In this document: positions 31,036 through 40,608 of the stretch, in pieces
How positions within the stretch are numbered: position 1 is the first letter of the stretch
How the letters are laid out: the number at the start of each line of letters is the position of its first letter
Assembly (NCBI GenBank): GCA_020638675.1
Contig: JACKID010000001.1
Location: 2,108,001 to 2,172,000, forward strand
Direction: 5' to 3'
Source: Planctomycetota bacterium
GTDB lineage: Bacteria; Planctomycetota; UBA8742; UBA2392
DNA length: 64,000 bases
The notes under the pieces: generated by a model
The model's input: only the letters and a program-made list of their open reading frames with translations
What the model was told of the DNA's origin: nothing
Databases searched by the model: none
Program-made: the position numbers and the translations under genes

Positions 31036-31908
31036 ATGCGTATTAGCGTCCTGTTTTTCGTGCTGGCCGGCGCGTTGGCGCTGGTGGCCGGTTGCAGCAG
31101 CGGCCCCGAAGTTCGCGGCGACGGCCCCACGGCCGTGGGCACCGTGTCCACGCCCACCAAGAGCCGCTGGAGCACCTACCTGCAGGTCATGAGCGACAAG
31201 GAACGCACCACGTTCCTGGACATCGCCGACAGCTTCGAGCGCGAGCAGTGGATCCGCCGCAACGGCATTGACGTGCGTGCGGACCTCGATCGCCGCCTGT
31301 CTCGCGGCATCAGTGTCGACGCCGCCAAGCGCCGTATCGAAGAGGCACCGGACGAAGTCACCAAGCGCGGCGACAGCACGATGATTTTCTACAGCCGCTA
31401 CAACACCGAGAGCCGCACCAACTTCTGGCTGCTGTTCCGTGCCGACCAGCTTGTCAGCTGGAACGCGCACACGATTGCCGAACAGGACCGCGAACGCCAC
31501 CTGCTGGAGTTCGAAAGCGCGTTGATGGACAAGTTCGACACCGTGCTCAAGCGCGGCATCGGCATGGCCGAGATCAACCGCAACGCGGACAACGCCCGCG
31601 ACGACCTGAATCGCGTCGAGCTTCACCACCGCGAGAAGATCGGCGACCCGGACTTCAAGGGCGCGCGCCAGGTCAGCAGCGACAACTACCTCGCGGCCGA
31701 AGACCTGCTCTACGCACGTTCGCGCAACGAGTTGTTCGAGTGGTTCCAGGGGCGCGAACCGGACCACATCATCATCCACCGCCCGTTCGAGACGCACCAG
31801 TACTTCATGACCTACACAGATCTCGACGGTACGCTGACGGTCGTCACGGCGGAATTCATCTTCGAGAACGGGTTGCTGCAGGACTGGTTCGTCTATCACG
31901 AACGCTAG
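31036..31908 (+). CDS. Putative lipoprotein of unknown function
   Basis: 290 aa. The signal peptide ends in lipobox L-V-A-G-C with Cys20, followed by S-S-G-P. The mature part is charged and largely helical (for example M-S-D-K-E-R-T-T-F-L-D-I-A and R-L-S-R-G-I-S-V-D-A-A-K), with a more strand-like C-terminal part ending G-L-L-Q-D-W-F-V-Y-H-E-R. The M-S-D-K-E-R-x-x-F segment faintly recalls GWxTD-type domains, but the G-W-x-T-D motif itself is absent. No family is assigned. It stands between spoVR and the ClC channel and has its own probable promoter and terminator. Confidence 0.78.
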   Translation: MRISVLFFVLAGALALVAGCSSGPEVRGDGPTAVGTVSTPTKSRWSTYLQVMSDKERTTFLDIADSFEREQWIRRNGIDVRADLDRRLSRGISVDAAKRRIEEAPDEVTKRGDSTMIFYSRYNTESRTNFWLLFRADQLVSWNAHTIAEQDRERHLLEFESALMDKFDTVLKRGIGMAEINRNADNARDDLNRVELHHREKIGDPDFKGARQVSSDNYLAAEDLLYARSRNELFEWFQGREPDHIIIHRPFETHQYFMTYTDLDGTLTVVTAEFIFENGLLQDWFVYHER

Positions 31909-31933
31909 CACCCGGCTTCGATGGCTGCTTTCG

Positions 31934-31960
31934 AGCCCCCGCGCACTTGCGGGGGCTTTT
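31934..31960 (+). terminator. Intrinsic terminator after the lipoprotein gene
   Basis: AGCCCCCGC and GCGGGGGCT form a 9-bp stem with a 6-nt loop, followed by TTT, 25 nt after the stop. Confidence 0.85.
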
Positions 31961-32064
31961 GACTTGGCGGAAGGCTCGCCCTGTGCCAATCGTTCACAAC
32001 ATGCCGGGTGTTCAGCTTTGGCCAGAGCAAGCTATACAGAATTCGACTCGTGAGACGCTGCTAG

Positions 32065-34080
32065 ATGTCCGAAGGCGACACAGAACCCGACAGTAGAGGC
32101 AAGCCGCCCCGCGCGCCCGGCAAGTTTGACGCGGGCGACTGGGTTTCCGCGCACGCGATACAATCTCTCGGCCGCCTACCCCTGCTTTCAGCCCTGCTTG
32201 GCGCCCTCGTCGGCGTAGTCGGCGTAGTCTTCTTCACCCTCTCCGAACTCGTCCGCAACCTGCTGTTCGGCAGCCTCGGCGGTCTCACCGAAGAAACAGA
32301 AGAAACCCTCGAAGTCACCAGCTGGTATGACCGGCTGAATCACCTGTTGCCCTCGCCGGACACCTCCAACCCGCAGATATGGATGCTGGCCGTGGTGCCG
32401 GCTGTCGGTGGACTGCTGCTCGGGCTCTGGTACTGGCGCACCAAAGACAAGACGCAGGCGGGTACCGAAGTCGCCGTAAAGGCTTTCCACCAGGATCGTG
32501 GACGCTTCCAGAAGGGCAACGTCTGGAAGAAATTCATCGCGAGCACGATTACGCTCGGCACAGGTGGCGCTGCCGGACGCGAGGGGCCCATTGCGTTGAT
32601 GGGCGCCAGCATTGGCAGCAATATCGCGGACTGGCTCAAGCTGACGCAACGCCAGCGACGCATCCTTCTTGTGGCGGGTCTCGCGGCGGGTATTGGCGGC
32701 ATGTTCCGTGCCCCCCTCGCGGGCGGGCTGATTGCGGCCGAAGTGCTTTACAGTGACGCGGAGTTCGAGCCAGACGTGCTCATTCCCGCCACAATCGCAA
32801 GCATCATCAGCTACTGCGTGTTCTGCCTCAACTTTGGCTGGGGCTCGCTCTTCGGCAAGGTCGCGGCGAATTATCAGTTCACCAATCCACTCGAGCTTGT
32901 GCCGCTGACTGCTCTCGCGCTCGCACTTGCTGCCACGGGATTCGTGTTCGTGAAAATGCAGCACACCATGGAGAACCGGGTAAAGAAGATCCCGCGCGTG
33001 ATCCGTCCGATGCTGGGTGCCGGAATCGCGGGCGGGATCGCCATCGGACTGTACTACCTCAGTGGCCAGTGGTCCGAAGACGGGCTGCCGCAACGCGCTG
33101 TGTTCGCCGTTATGGGTGACGGCTATTCAGCGCTAAAGCTGGCATTGAGCGGCGGTGGAATCTGGTGGGTATTCCTGCTGATCGCGGGCGGCAAGATCCT
33201 TGCAAGCTCTCTTACAATCGGCACCGGGGGCGCCGGCGGCTACTTCGCGCCGTCCATGGTAATCGGGGGCTGTGTCGGCGCCGCGATCGGCATCCTGTTC
33301 TACCAGGTGCTGCCGACCGACTTGCTTCCGTCCGGCATGATTCCGCACCAACATGAGGAGTTGATGGCCGTGACGGCCGTCTTCGCACTGGTAGGTATGG
33401 CCGGGTTCTGGACCGGAGTGGCAAAGGTGCCCGTCAGCAGCGTGATTATCGTCAGCGAGCTTACAGGCAGCTATCACCTCCTGCTGCCCGCGATGTGGAC
33501 TTGTGCGATCACCTTCGTGCTGGCACGTCGCTACAAGCTGTTTCTTACCCAGGTCGCGAACCGCAAGGAAAGCCCGGCGCACGTCGGCGACTTTGCCGTG
33601 GACGTGCTGAAGGAAATCAGGGTAGCGGAGATTCTGCCCGACCTGACCAACTTCGACACGGTCGATGAGAGCACGTCACTTCAGCAGATCCTCGCGATGA
33701 AATCGTCACGCCAGCACTATTACCCTGTGGTAGACCGCGACGGTCGCTTTGCCGGCATCTTCAGCCTGAACGACTTGCGTACCGTGCTCGACGAGACGGA
33801 GTTGTGGCAGCTGCTTGTTGCCGCCGACATTGCCCACCACAATGTGGTCACCGTCCACCCGAGGGAGACGCTGGGAGACGTTGCGAACAAGTTTGCGGAC
33901 ACCGATTTCGACGAATTCCCGGTTGTCAGCGATGACGACGAGCGCAACCTGCTGGGCATCATCAGCAGGCGCCAGTTGAACAACGCCTACATCAAACGGA
34001 CCATGCACTACGACCAGGTCGCAAAGGCCGAGAACGCTCGCCCGGCGATGTCAGGCCGACTCGAGAAAGTCAGCAAGTGA
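32065..34080 (+). CDS. ClC family chloride channel/transporter with CBS domain pair
   Basis: 671 aa. The membrane part (about 35-500) shows the ClC selectivity segments: G-T-G-G-A-A-G-R-E-G-P near 170-180, I-G-T-G-G-A-G-G-Y-F-A-P near 389-400, and G-M-A-G-F-W-T-G-V. In ClC exchangers the first motif holds the gating glutamate, here the E of G-R-E-G-P. Two CBS domains follow at about 520-660 (V-D-E-S-T-S-L-Q-Q-I and V-H-P-R-E-T-L-G-D-V), a nucleotide-sensing regulatory module. An acidic and Pro-rich N-terminal tail precedes the first helix. The metallo-hydrolase gene overlaps its stop by 4 nt (GTGA), so the two are coupled. Confidence 0.92.
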   Translation: MSEGDTEPDSRGKPPRAPGKFDAGDWVSAHAIQSLGRLPLLSALLGALVGVVGVVFFTLSELVRNLLFGSLGGLTEETEETLEVTSWYDRLNHLLPSPDTSNPQIWMLAVVPAVGGLLLGLWYWRTKDKTQAGTEVAVKAFHQDRGRFQKGNVWKKFIASTITLGTGGAAGREGPIALMGASIGSNIADWLKLTQRQRRILLVAGLAAGIGGMFRAPLAGGLIAAEVLYSDAEFEPDVLIPATIASIISYCVFCLNFGWGSLFGKVAANYQFTNPLELVPLTALALALAATGFVFVKMQHTMENRVKKIPRVIRPMLGAGIAGGIAIGLYYLSGQWSEDGLPQRAVFAVMGDGYSALKLALSGGGIWWVFLLIAGGKILASSLTIGTGGAGGYFAPSMVIGGCVGAAIGILFYQVLPTDLLPSGMIPHQHEELMAVTAVFALVGMAGFWTGVAKVPVSSVIIVSELTGSYHLLLPAMWTCAITFVLARRYKLFLTQVANRKESPAHVGDFAVDVLKEIRVAEILPDLTNFDTVDESTSLQQILAMKSSRQHYYPVVDRDGRFAGIFSLNDLRTVLDETELWQLLVAADIAHHNVVTVHPRETLGDVANKFADTDFDEFPVVSDDDERNLLGIISRRQLNNAYIKRTMHYDQVAKAENARPAMSGRLEKVSK

Positions 34081-34949
34081 AAGACGTGAACTACTTCGAG
34101 GGCACGCCGACCACGAACGTGGGCGAGATTCGCGTTACCAGCCTGCTTGACGGCTGGCTGAGTCTGGACGGCGGCGCGATGTACGGGATCGTGCCGAAGG
34201 TACTGTGGGAAAAGCACCTGCCCAGCGACGAACAGAATCGCGTGAAAATGGCGATGCGCCCGCTGCTGGTTCAGACGCCGACGAATACAGTGGTGGTCGA
34301 AAGTGGCATCGGTCAGGCGATACCGCCCGACCTGCACGAACGCTATGGCATCCACCGCATCGGCCCGACCCTGGACCAACTGGTCGCGGCGCAGGGTGTA
34401 GACCCCGCTACAGTCGACACAGTGGCCTGCACCCACCTGCACTGGGACCACTCAGGCGGGCTGTGCAAGTTCGTCGACGGCAGGTACGTCCCAAGCTTTC
34501 CGAACGCCACGTATGTCGTGCAGGGCGGTGAGTGGGACATCGCAATCGCCCCCACCAACCTGCATAAGGCCAGCTACGCCCCTGAGTCTCTGACGCCGCT
34601 GGAAAGTCAGCTGAAAACGGTTAAGGGCAATGGCGAGATAGTTAAGGGGCTAAGTTTTGACTTTACCGCCGGCCACACGGAAAACCACGCCGTGATCTGG
34701 CTCGAAAGCGGCGACGAGTTCGGCGTGTTCTTCGGCGACCTGGTTCCAACGATCAGTCACGTCCCGCTGGCGTGGATCAGTGCCTACGATATCAACGCCG
34801 GCGGCAGTTTCGCCGCTCGCGAAGTGCTGTACCCGAAAGTACTTGAGCGTAACGCGAAGTGCTTCTTCTACCACGAGCCGGGGTACCCTGTCGGGCAAAT
34901 GCTTCAGCAACGAAGCAAGTACTCCGCTGAGCCATTGGTTCAACGATAA
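34077..34949 (+). CDS. MBL-fold metallo-hydrolase
   Basis: 290 aa from GTG 34077. The metallo-beta-lactamase fold is marked by the H-x-H-x-D-H site in T-H-L-H-W-D-H-S-G-G (about 121-130), the later D-F-T-A-G-H-T-E-N-H-A and F-F-G-D-L-V-P, and a final H-E-P-G-Y. This set resembles AHL-lactonase-like and other two-metal hydrolases of the family; the substrate cannot be told. It is cytoplasmic (no signal peptide) and overlaps the ClC gene. It is convergent with the HtrA-like gene, whose stop lies 7 nt away. Confidence 0.87.
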   Translation: MKDVNYFEGTPTTNVGEIRVTSLLDGWLSLDGGAMYGIVPKVLWEKHLPSDEQNRVKMAMRPLLVQTPTNTVVVESGIGQAIPPDLHERYGIHRIGPTLDQLVAAQGVDPATVDTVACTHLHWDHSGGLCKFVDGRYVPSFPNATYVVQGGEWDIAIAPTNLHKASYAPESLTPLESQLKTVKGNGEIVKGLSFDFTAGHTENHAVIWLESGDEFGVFFGDLVPTISHVPLAWISAYDINAGGSFAAREVLYPKVLERNAKCFFYHEPGYPVGQMLQQRSKYSAEPLVQR

Positions 34950-34955
34950 ACCATG

Positions 34956-36143
34956 CTACTCGCGGAGCGTAACCTCAATCGTGTGGGCTGATCCGTTGCG
35001 GGTGTACGTGACCTTGATGCGATCACCGGGCTGGTAGCTCGCAAGTGCCGTCTTCAACTCGTCGAGCCCGTCGATGTTGGTTCCCTCGACCCGGGTGATC
35101 AGGTCACCTGGCTTCAGGCCTGCTTCTTCGGCGGCCGTCCCGTAGATTACTTCCTTTACGAGTGCGCCCTGCTCCGCTTCCGGGCGAAAGCCGCTGTCGA
35201 TCAAGACGCCCAGGAATGCTGTCGATATGGATCGCGGGACCGAGCTGATGGTGTCATCACGCGCCTTGTCATCGGCACCGATGATCGCCTCATATACCCG
35301 ACGCGCCACGTTGATCGGGATCGCAAAGCCGATGCTGTCTGTGCCCTCGCCCTGATCGCGAAGTTTCCAGGTATTGATCCCGATCACGCGCCCTGTCAGG
35401 TCGATCAACGGACCGCCCGAGTTGCCGGGGTTGATGGCGGCACTGGTCTGCAGGTAGTTGCGCACGAGCGTGCTGGCATTCTCGCTGCGACGTCCGACGT
35501 AGCTGACGATTCCCTCAGTGGCCGTGTAATTCAATCCGTAAGGGCTGCCGATGGCGACAACGACGTCGCCTTGTTCAACCTTGTCGCTGTCGCCCAGTGT
35601 CGCTGGGACCAGCTTGTCCGCGACAATCTTGATTACAGCCAGGTCGTACTCCTCGCGCTTCCCGACAAAACGCGCCTCATACATGTTGTCACCGAGTACC
35701 ACGTTCAGCTTCCGCGCATCGCTCGGGATTACGTGGGCATTCGTGAGGATGTAGCCCTGGTCATCCAGGATGATCCCGCTGCCAACGTGGCTCTGGCCCG
35801 GCAGGCGGGCTGAGCCTGTGCCGGATGGAACGATCCGCTCCGGGGTTTCGGCGACGATGCCGACCGTGAATCGCTTTGCCCAGTTAATGGCGTTGACGTA
35901 CTGCTTGGGACGCTCCTGTGTCAGGGCCGGGTCTTCGACAACTTTGTCGGCCGCGAGGCGATCCAGCACACCGGAGTTGGCGACCAGAAAGACCAGCACG
36001 CCGCCAAAGAACGCGCCGATCATCAGATACATCAATGAGCGGCGCCCGAGCATTTTGGCCGTGTCCAGATGTCCGCGGTGGTAGCCCTCGTAGTAGGCAA
36101 CTTCGGATGGTTCTTCTGCGTCAAGCTTTCGGATTGTCGGCAT
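34956..36143 (-). CDS. HtrA/DegP-like S1C serine protease with one PDZ domain, membrane-anchored
   Basis: 395 aa. A cytoplasmic N-terminus of about 35 residues precedes one transmembrane helix (about 38-57), so the protease faces the periplasm. The triad is His137 (L-T-N-A-H-V), Asp167 (E-Y-D-L-A-V-I-K) and Ser242 (N-P-G-N-S-G-G-P-L). One PDZ domain follows at about 310-393 (A-G-L-K-P-G-D-L-I, then V-T-Y-T-R-N-G). One PDZ and a membrane anchor match DegS/HtrA-type quality-control proteases. The gene lies downstream of the coiled-coil PDZ gene on the same strand, with a terminator between them. Confidence 0.9.
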   Translation of the reverse strand: MPTIRKLDAEEPSEVAYYEGYHRGHLDTAKMLGRRSLMYLMIGAFFGGVLVFLVANSGVLDRLAADKVVEDPALTQERPKQYVNAINWAKRFTVGIVAETPERIVPSGTGSARLPGQSHVGSGIILDDQGYILTNAHVIPSDARKLNVVLGDNMYEARFVGKREEYDLAVIKIVADKLVPATLGDSDKVEQGDVVVAIGSPYGLNYTATEGIVSYVGRRSENASTLVRNYLQTSAAINPGNSGGPLIDLTGRVIGINTWKLRDQGEGTDSIGFAIPINVARRVYEAIIGADDKARDDTISSVPRSISTAFLGVLIDSGFRPEAEQGALVKEVIYGTAAEEAGLKPGDLITRVEGTNIDGLDELKTALASYQPGDRIKVTYTRNGSAHTIEVTLRE

Positions 36144-36196
36144 GGCTGTGTCTCCTGCTGCCCATTGATACGGGCGTTGGCGGCTTGGCGGTAGAG

Positions 36197-36226
36197 AAAA
36201 GCCCGCAGCAGTCGCCGCGGGCTTTT
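36197..36226 (-). terminator. Intrinsic terminator after the coiled-coil/PDZ gene
   Basis: On the - strand AAAAGCCCGCGGC pairs with GCTGCGGGCTTTT (one G-U pair) around loop GACT, giving a stem that ends in a U-tract. It starts 27 nt after the stop of the 36253-37815 gene. Confidence 0.85.
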
Positions 36227-36252
36227 CGTGATCTGGCTCTCAACGCCGTCCG

Positions 36253-37815
36253 CTACTTCTTTGCCTTCAGCGTCTTCTCGGCGCCGTCACGGAGGATCTT
36301 GATTTCGTACTCCGCCCCCTTCTCCACGCCGGCGAGCGCGTCGCGCAACTCCGTGCGCGTGTCGACGTCCTTTCCGTTGACGGCGAGAATAATGTCGTAA
36401 ACCTCAAGCCGGGCACGGGCCAGCGGCTTGTCCGAATCAACGATTTCGTTGACTGACAACCCGTGGTCGAGCCCGAGCTGCTTCTTCGGCATCGGCATCA
36501 GGCGGGCAACCCGCACTCCTTCGACGATATCCATCTGCTCGCCCTTGGCCAACGGCACGTCCTTCTCCGGATACTCGGGGCGATCTTCCTTTACTTCCGG
36601 CACCGGTGGGAGCTTGCGATCGATCTTGTCGGTCGCCCCAACGATCTTGCGCTGCCACATGTCGATGGTGTCGCAGAACTGCTTGTGGTACTTGGCTGCG
36701 ACCTCAAGGGTGTCGGGCCACTGGTCTTTGCCTTCCTCAAGGATCTTGTCCTTGAGCTCGGCAAACACATCGTCCACTCGTTCCGCAATCTCGTCGATCG
36801 CGTCTTCGTACTCGTCTCCACCGATACGGCGCAGGTCCTTGACGCGCGCATCGATATCGCGGTTCAGCTCGCCAAGTCGCTCCAGCGGTGAAGGAAGCGT
36901 TTCGTCGCCGCCGATCTTCTTGGCCCAACCATCAAGCTCGGCCGTGTAGTTCAGCATGAACTTGTCGGCGTCCTTCAGAATCTGCGCCCACGCCTTGGGG
37001 TCGGCATCGTCAAGCTTGTCCTCAAGGCCTTCGTATGTAGCGAGAATGCGCTCTTCCACGTCGTCGAGCTGGTCCTGATACTTGTCACTGGCGATCTTGC
37101 GGAGGCGCTTCACGCGGGCGCGCAGGGCCTTCTTCATGTCGGTGACGCGTTCCTTGGCATTCGGGACTTCGCTGCTCACGCCAACCTTGTCGGCCCACTT
37201 GTTGATCTGCGCCGAGTACTCCGTGTGAAACTTGCGCGCGGTGCTCAGGACGCCGTCCCACTCGGCAGGCATACCGTCTTCGATCTTGTCGTGAAGATCA
37301 GCAAACGTGTCGCGGATCTTGTCGGAGAGGTCGTCCATCTCTCCTTCAAGTTTGTCATCGCTCGCCTCGCGCATGCGCTCGCAGTTGAACAGCAAGTCGC
37401 GCTCGAGTGCGCGCAGGCTTGCTCGGTAGCGGTCTTTCTTGATGTCCAGCGCCTCTTCAGCTTTGTCTTCAGGGTCGCGCTCGGCCGCGTTCTCGCGCTC
37501 GCGCTCCTGTAGCTTCTTCATGTCCTTTTCGAGCTTCTCACGCGCCTTCTTTTCGAGCGCGTTGATCTCCGCCTCGGTGAGGTCGCCGGCCGCGAAGGTC
37601 CCGCGCTTCACTTCATCGACTTCTTTCAGGAAACCGCTCAGCGACTCACCGTCGCCGTGGCTCTCGGGTCGGGCCATGGTGTCGCCGGGCTCGGCCTTCT
37701 TGGCTTCGCCGTGGCTTTCAACCGTGCCGTCCTTACTTTTGATCGTGATGCCCTGTGCAGCCAGCGGCAGTGCGAGTCCGATTGCCCCAGCGACCATCAG
37801 CCCGAAGCGTCCCAT
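36253..37815 (-). CDS. Exported helical-repeat protein with C-terminal PDZ domain
   Basis: 520 aa. Signal peptide M-G-R-F-G-L-M-V ... L-A-A-Q-G. Residues about 80-130 are a charged coiled coil. From about 130 to 400 lie three imperfect repeats of 85-95 residues, each with R-x-L-x-x-x-x-x-D, a D-D-L/D-E-I helix, L-x-D-K, then W-x-x-x-L-x-x-A-x-K-F, Y-x-A/D-x-I/L-x-x-W and a K-V-G/K-I-G/K-I-V turn. Residues about 430-520 form a PDZ domain (L-A-R-A-R-L-E-V-Y-D-I-I-L-A-V-N-G). It probably acts in the periplasm as a scaffold or adaptor. Its neighbour is the HtrA-like protease, which suggests but does not prove a joint role. Confidence 0.75.
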   Translation of the reverse strand: MGRFGLMVAGAIGLALPLAAQGITIKSKDGTVESHGEAKKAEPGDTMARPESHGDGESLSGFLKEVDEVKRGTFAAGDLTEAEINALEKKAREKLEKDMKKLQERERENAAERDPEDKAEEALDIKKDRYRASLRALERDLLFNCERMREASDDKLEGEMDDLSDKIRDTFADLHDKIEDGMPAEWDGVLSTARKFHTEYSAQINKWADKVGVSSEVPNAKERVTDMKKALRARVKRLRKIASDKYQDQLDDVEERILATYEGLEDKLDDADPKAWAQILKDADKFMLNYTAELDGWAKKIGGDETLPSPLERLGELNRDIDARVKDLRRIGGDEYEDAIDEIAERVDDVFAELKDKILEEGKDQWPDTLEVAAKYHKQFCDTIDMWQRKIVGATDKIDRKLPPVPEVKEDRPEYPEKDVPLAKGEQMDIVEGVRVARLMPMPKKQLGLDHGLSVNEIVDSDKPLARARLEVYDIILAVNGKDVDTRTELRDALAGVEKGAEYEIKILRDGAEKTLKAKK

Positions 37816-37978
37816 GTCCTTCTCCAGTCCACGTTTCTGTCAGAGCGACTCCATATTGTACGCGATGGGATGGCAACCTGCTTCAGAATTCTACACGATG
37901 TAAGGCCACCCCCGATTGACCGTCCAAGTCCGTTATTCATACTTGGGGGCTAAGCCTTGCAGGCAGTGGAGTTACGGC

Positions 37979-39010
37979 GTGCGCTACGGTGCTTTACATC
38001 TAAAGAACAACCTGGTGGCGGCCCCCTTGGCCGGCATCAGCAATCGCGCGTATCGGGTGCTTTGCAAGCGCTACGGTGCGGGACTGACCTACGTTGAAAT
38101 GCTCAAGGTCGAGAGCTTTCTGCATCACAACCGCAAGATGATGAACCTGAAGTACTACCGGGAGGACGAGCGCCCGGTGGGTATCCAATTCGCCGGCAAC
38201 AATCCGCAATGGCTGGCCGAGGCCTGCATCATGGCCGAGGCTGAGGGCTACGACACGATCGACCTGAACATGGGCTGCCCCGTGCCGAAGATCGGCAAGT
38301 GCGGCGCAGGATCGGCGTTGATGGCGTATCCGGAAAAGGCCGCCAAGTGTTTCGAGGCAATGGTGAATGCCGTGAAGATCCCGGTCACGGTCAAGATCCG
38401 TGCCGGCGTGAACGAGAACTGCCTGAACTTCATCCAGATCGGCAAGCTGGCCCAAGAGGCCGGGATGGTGGCAATCACGATTCATCCACGCACTCGCGCA
38501 CAGAGCTTCAAGGGCGTCGCGGATCACGCGCGTACCGGAGAGCTCAATGCTGCGCTGGACATCCCGGTGATTGCGTCCGGCGATGTCAAAGAGCCGGAAG
38601 ACGCCGTGCGCATTCTCAATGAGACCGGCTGCGATGGCGTGATGCTCGGACGCGGTGTCTGGGGACGCCCTTGGCTGTTCCGCGAGATCGATGAATTGCG
38701 CCGCTTCGGCCGAGTCGTCACCCCCACTCCCGACGCCATCGAGCGCTTGGGCGTCCTGCGAGAACACTTTGAGTTGCTGCTAGAGGGCTTTGATCCTCGC
38801 CACGCCTGTCAGGTCGTACGCCGTTACGCAACTTGGTACGTGCGCGACATCCCGGGAAGCGCCCAGTTTCGCGCACGAATCACGCGCGTTGAGACGCGCG
38901 AGGAATTCCACGAGATTCTCGACGAGATCACTGAACACTTCGAGCGCGTGGTCGGCATCCCCGAAGACGAGCTGATCGGCCGACGCCCCGTCGCGGCCTT
39001 GTCGGCGTGA
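37979..39010 (+). CDS. dus: tRNA-dihydrouridine synthase (DusB-like)
   Basis: 343 aa from GTG 37979, chosen for its GGAG site 8 nt upstream and because homology starts at L-V-A-A-P-L-A-G-I-S-N. The enzyme uses FMN and NADPH to reduce uridine in tRNA. The signature D-L-N-M-G-C-P-V-P-K holds the likely catalytic Cys100. I-A-S-G-D-V and the phosphate site M-L-G-R-G-V-W-G-R-P-W-L-F also fit. A C-terminal helical domain (H-F-E-L-L-L-E-G, R-R-Y-A-T-W-Y) binds tRNA in this family. It opens the long + strand run that ends with bioB. Confidence 0.92.
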   Translation: MRYGALHLKNNLVAAPLAGISNRAYRVLCKRYGAGLTYVEMLKVESFLHHNRKMMNLKYYREDERPVGIQFAGNNPQWLAEACIMAEAEGYDTIDLNMGCPVPKIGKCGAGSALMAYPEKAAKCFEAMVNAVKIPVTVKIRAGVNENCLNFIQIGKLAQEAGMVAITIHPRTRAQSFKGVADHARTGELNAALDIPVIASGDVKEPEDAVRILNETGCDGVMLGRGVWGRPWLFREIDELRRFGRVVTPTPDAIERLGVLREHFELLLEGFDPRHACQVVRRYATWYVRDIPGSAQFRARITRVETREEFHEILDEITEHFERVVGIPEDELIGRRPVAALSA

Positions 39011-39048
39011 ACCCTTTTCATTTCCGCCCCCTGCGCTACAAAGGCGTG

Positions 39049-40608
39049 ATGCTGCGTTGGCTTCCCGTAATCCTGCTCGCAGTCACCCTTTGCGGGTGCG
39101 CCGTCGGCGGCGACCGCCCGCCGGTTCGCACATATGCGTGGCCGTTCTTCAGCGACAGCGTGGACGCGCAGGGCAACGCAACAACTCGCGCGCTCGGACC
39201 ATTCGTTGAGCAGGAAGAACGCGCAGACGGCTACTTCAGCTCGACCGTCCGTCCCTTCTACCGCTACATTCGCGACCCTTCGGCCTACGAGGAAGATCAC
39301 CTGTTCTTCTACCCGATCAGCCGCTACCGCGAACGCGAGCGCCCGGGTTGGGAAGGTCGCAAAGAGACTCGCTTTCACCTGCTGCCATTCGTGTGGTGGA
39401 ACGACGTCAGCTTTTCGCCCGGCCATCGTGAGCTGGACTACTTCTTCTTCCCGCTGGTGTTCGGCGGTGAGAGTACGATTGAGGGCTCGCACTTCGCGGT
39501 CGCGCCGTTCGGCGGCAACCTGAAGGGCGTGTTCGGGAACGACGAGATTCGATTCGTAATGTTTCCCTTGTACGTCGAGCTGCATCGCCAGGGACGCGTG
39601 ACGTACTACCTGCCGTTCCCCATTGTGAAGTGGGGCTATGGCCCGGGCTACCGCACATACGGCGTGATGCCGCTGTTTTCGCGCACCGAGGTTTGGAAGG
39701 AAGTCCCGGACGAGATCACCGGCGGAACCAAGAAACTGCCCGTCGCCGACCGCTGGACCGTGCTGTGGCCGTTGTTCCGATATGACCGCGACGGACTGGA
39801 TCGCAAATACCCGCGCGAAGCGCTGATGGTCTACCCGCTGTTCGGCTACAGCCACACGGCTGTCACCACGAACCTGAGTTTTGCGTTCGTGTTGAACTAT
39901 CCCATGTTCAGCTACACGCGCGCGGACCTGACCGACACGACTATCATCGATGCCTTCTGGCCTGTGTTCCGGTACGCCAAAGGTGACAACTTCACCCAGT
40001 ACCGAGTCTGGCCGCTATGGGATTATTCGCAGCGCAAGACGCCGGTCGGCACGAACACGGCCATCAATGTGCTTTGGCCGCTGTTCTGGTATTTCGAAGA
40101 CGAGCTTCCCGAGTACACCGAAACCCGCTACCAGGTCTTTCCCCTGTTCTTCGCCAACTTCCGCCGCTATCTGCCGGAGCCGGACGGAACCATCCGGACC
40201 AGCCACCTCGTGCGCATCTGGCCGCTGCTGAAATACCGCAAGGACACGGATGGCACGGTGAACTTTGAGATGCTGTCGCTGTTCCCGTTCAACGACGAGA
40301 AGATCGACAACAACTATGGCGCGTTCTTCAAGTTCTTCACCGTGACGGCCGGCCCGGACATCACCAAGGTGCAGGCGTTGTTCCGGATGTTCAGCTACGA
40401 GGAAGACCCCTACCACGTTGACCTCAGTGTCGCTCCGCTGTTCGACTGGCACGTGGTGAAACAGGCCAAGGACAGGCTGCCCGACGCCTACGGGCCCCAG
40501 CCCGGCGACATCGAGGACTTCAATTTGCTTTACGGGATGCTCGGGTACCATCACGGCCCGGATGACCGGTACACGAAGCTGTTCTGGGGCCTGAAGATCC
40601 GCAAATGA
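39049..40608 (+). CDS. Lipoprotein with about 18 aromatic-Pro repeats, coupled to mla genes
   Basis: 519 aa from ATG 39049 (AAAGG upstream), which gives a compact lipoprotein signal with lipobox L-C-G-C (Cys17); an ATG at 39007 is also possible. The mature protein is built of about 18 strand-like units of 20-30 residues, each with an aromatic-Pro-Leu/Phe-aromatic core: W-P-F-F, F-P-L-V-F, F-P-L-Y, M-P-L-F, W-P-L-F-R-Y, Y-P-L-F-G-Y, W-P-V-F-R-Y, W-P-L-W, W-P-L-F-W-Y, W-P-L-L-K-Y and others. Such a pattern suggests a beta-barrel or beta-sheet outer-membrane protein. mlaE overlaps its stop by 4 nt, so it is a candidate outer-membrane partner of the lipid transporter. The family is not recognised by name. 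Confidence 0.78.
   Translation: MLRWLPVILLAVTLCGCAVGGDRPPVRTYAWPFFSDSVDAQGNATTRALGPFVEQEERADGYFSSTVRPFYRYIRDPSAYEEDHLFFYPISRYRERERPGWEGRKETRFHLLPFVWWNDVSFSPGHRELDYFFFPLVFGGESTIEGSHFAVAPFGGNLKGVFGNDEIRFVMFPLYVELHRQGRVTYYLPFPIVKWGYGPGYRTYGVMPLFSRTEVWKEVPDEITGGTKKLPVADRWTVLWPLFRYDRDGLDRKYPREALMVYPLFGYSHTAVTTNLSFAFVLNYPMFSYTRADLTDTTIIDAFWPVFRYAKGDNFTQYRVWPLWDYSQRKTPVGTNTAINVLWPLFWYFEDELPEYTETRYQVFPLFFANFRRYLPEPDGTIRTSHLVRIWPLLKYRKDTDGTVNFEMLSLFPFNDEKIDNNYGAFFKFFTVTAGPDITKVQALFRMFSYEEDPYHVDLSVAPLFDWHVVKQAKDRLPDAYGPQPGDIEDFNLLYGMLGYHHGPDDRYTKLFWGLKIRK

Noticed and set aside
29293..31989. An 898-codon open frame on - across spoVR and the lipoprotein gene
   Set aside because: It covers two well-supported + strand genes; its low-complexity Val/Leu/Ala/His composition is typical of an antisense shadow.
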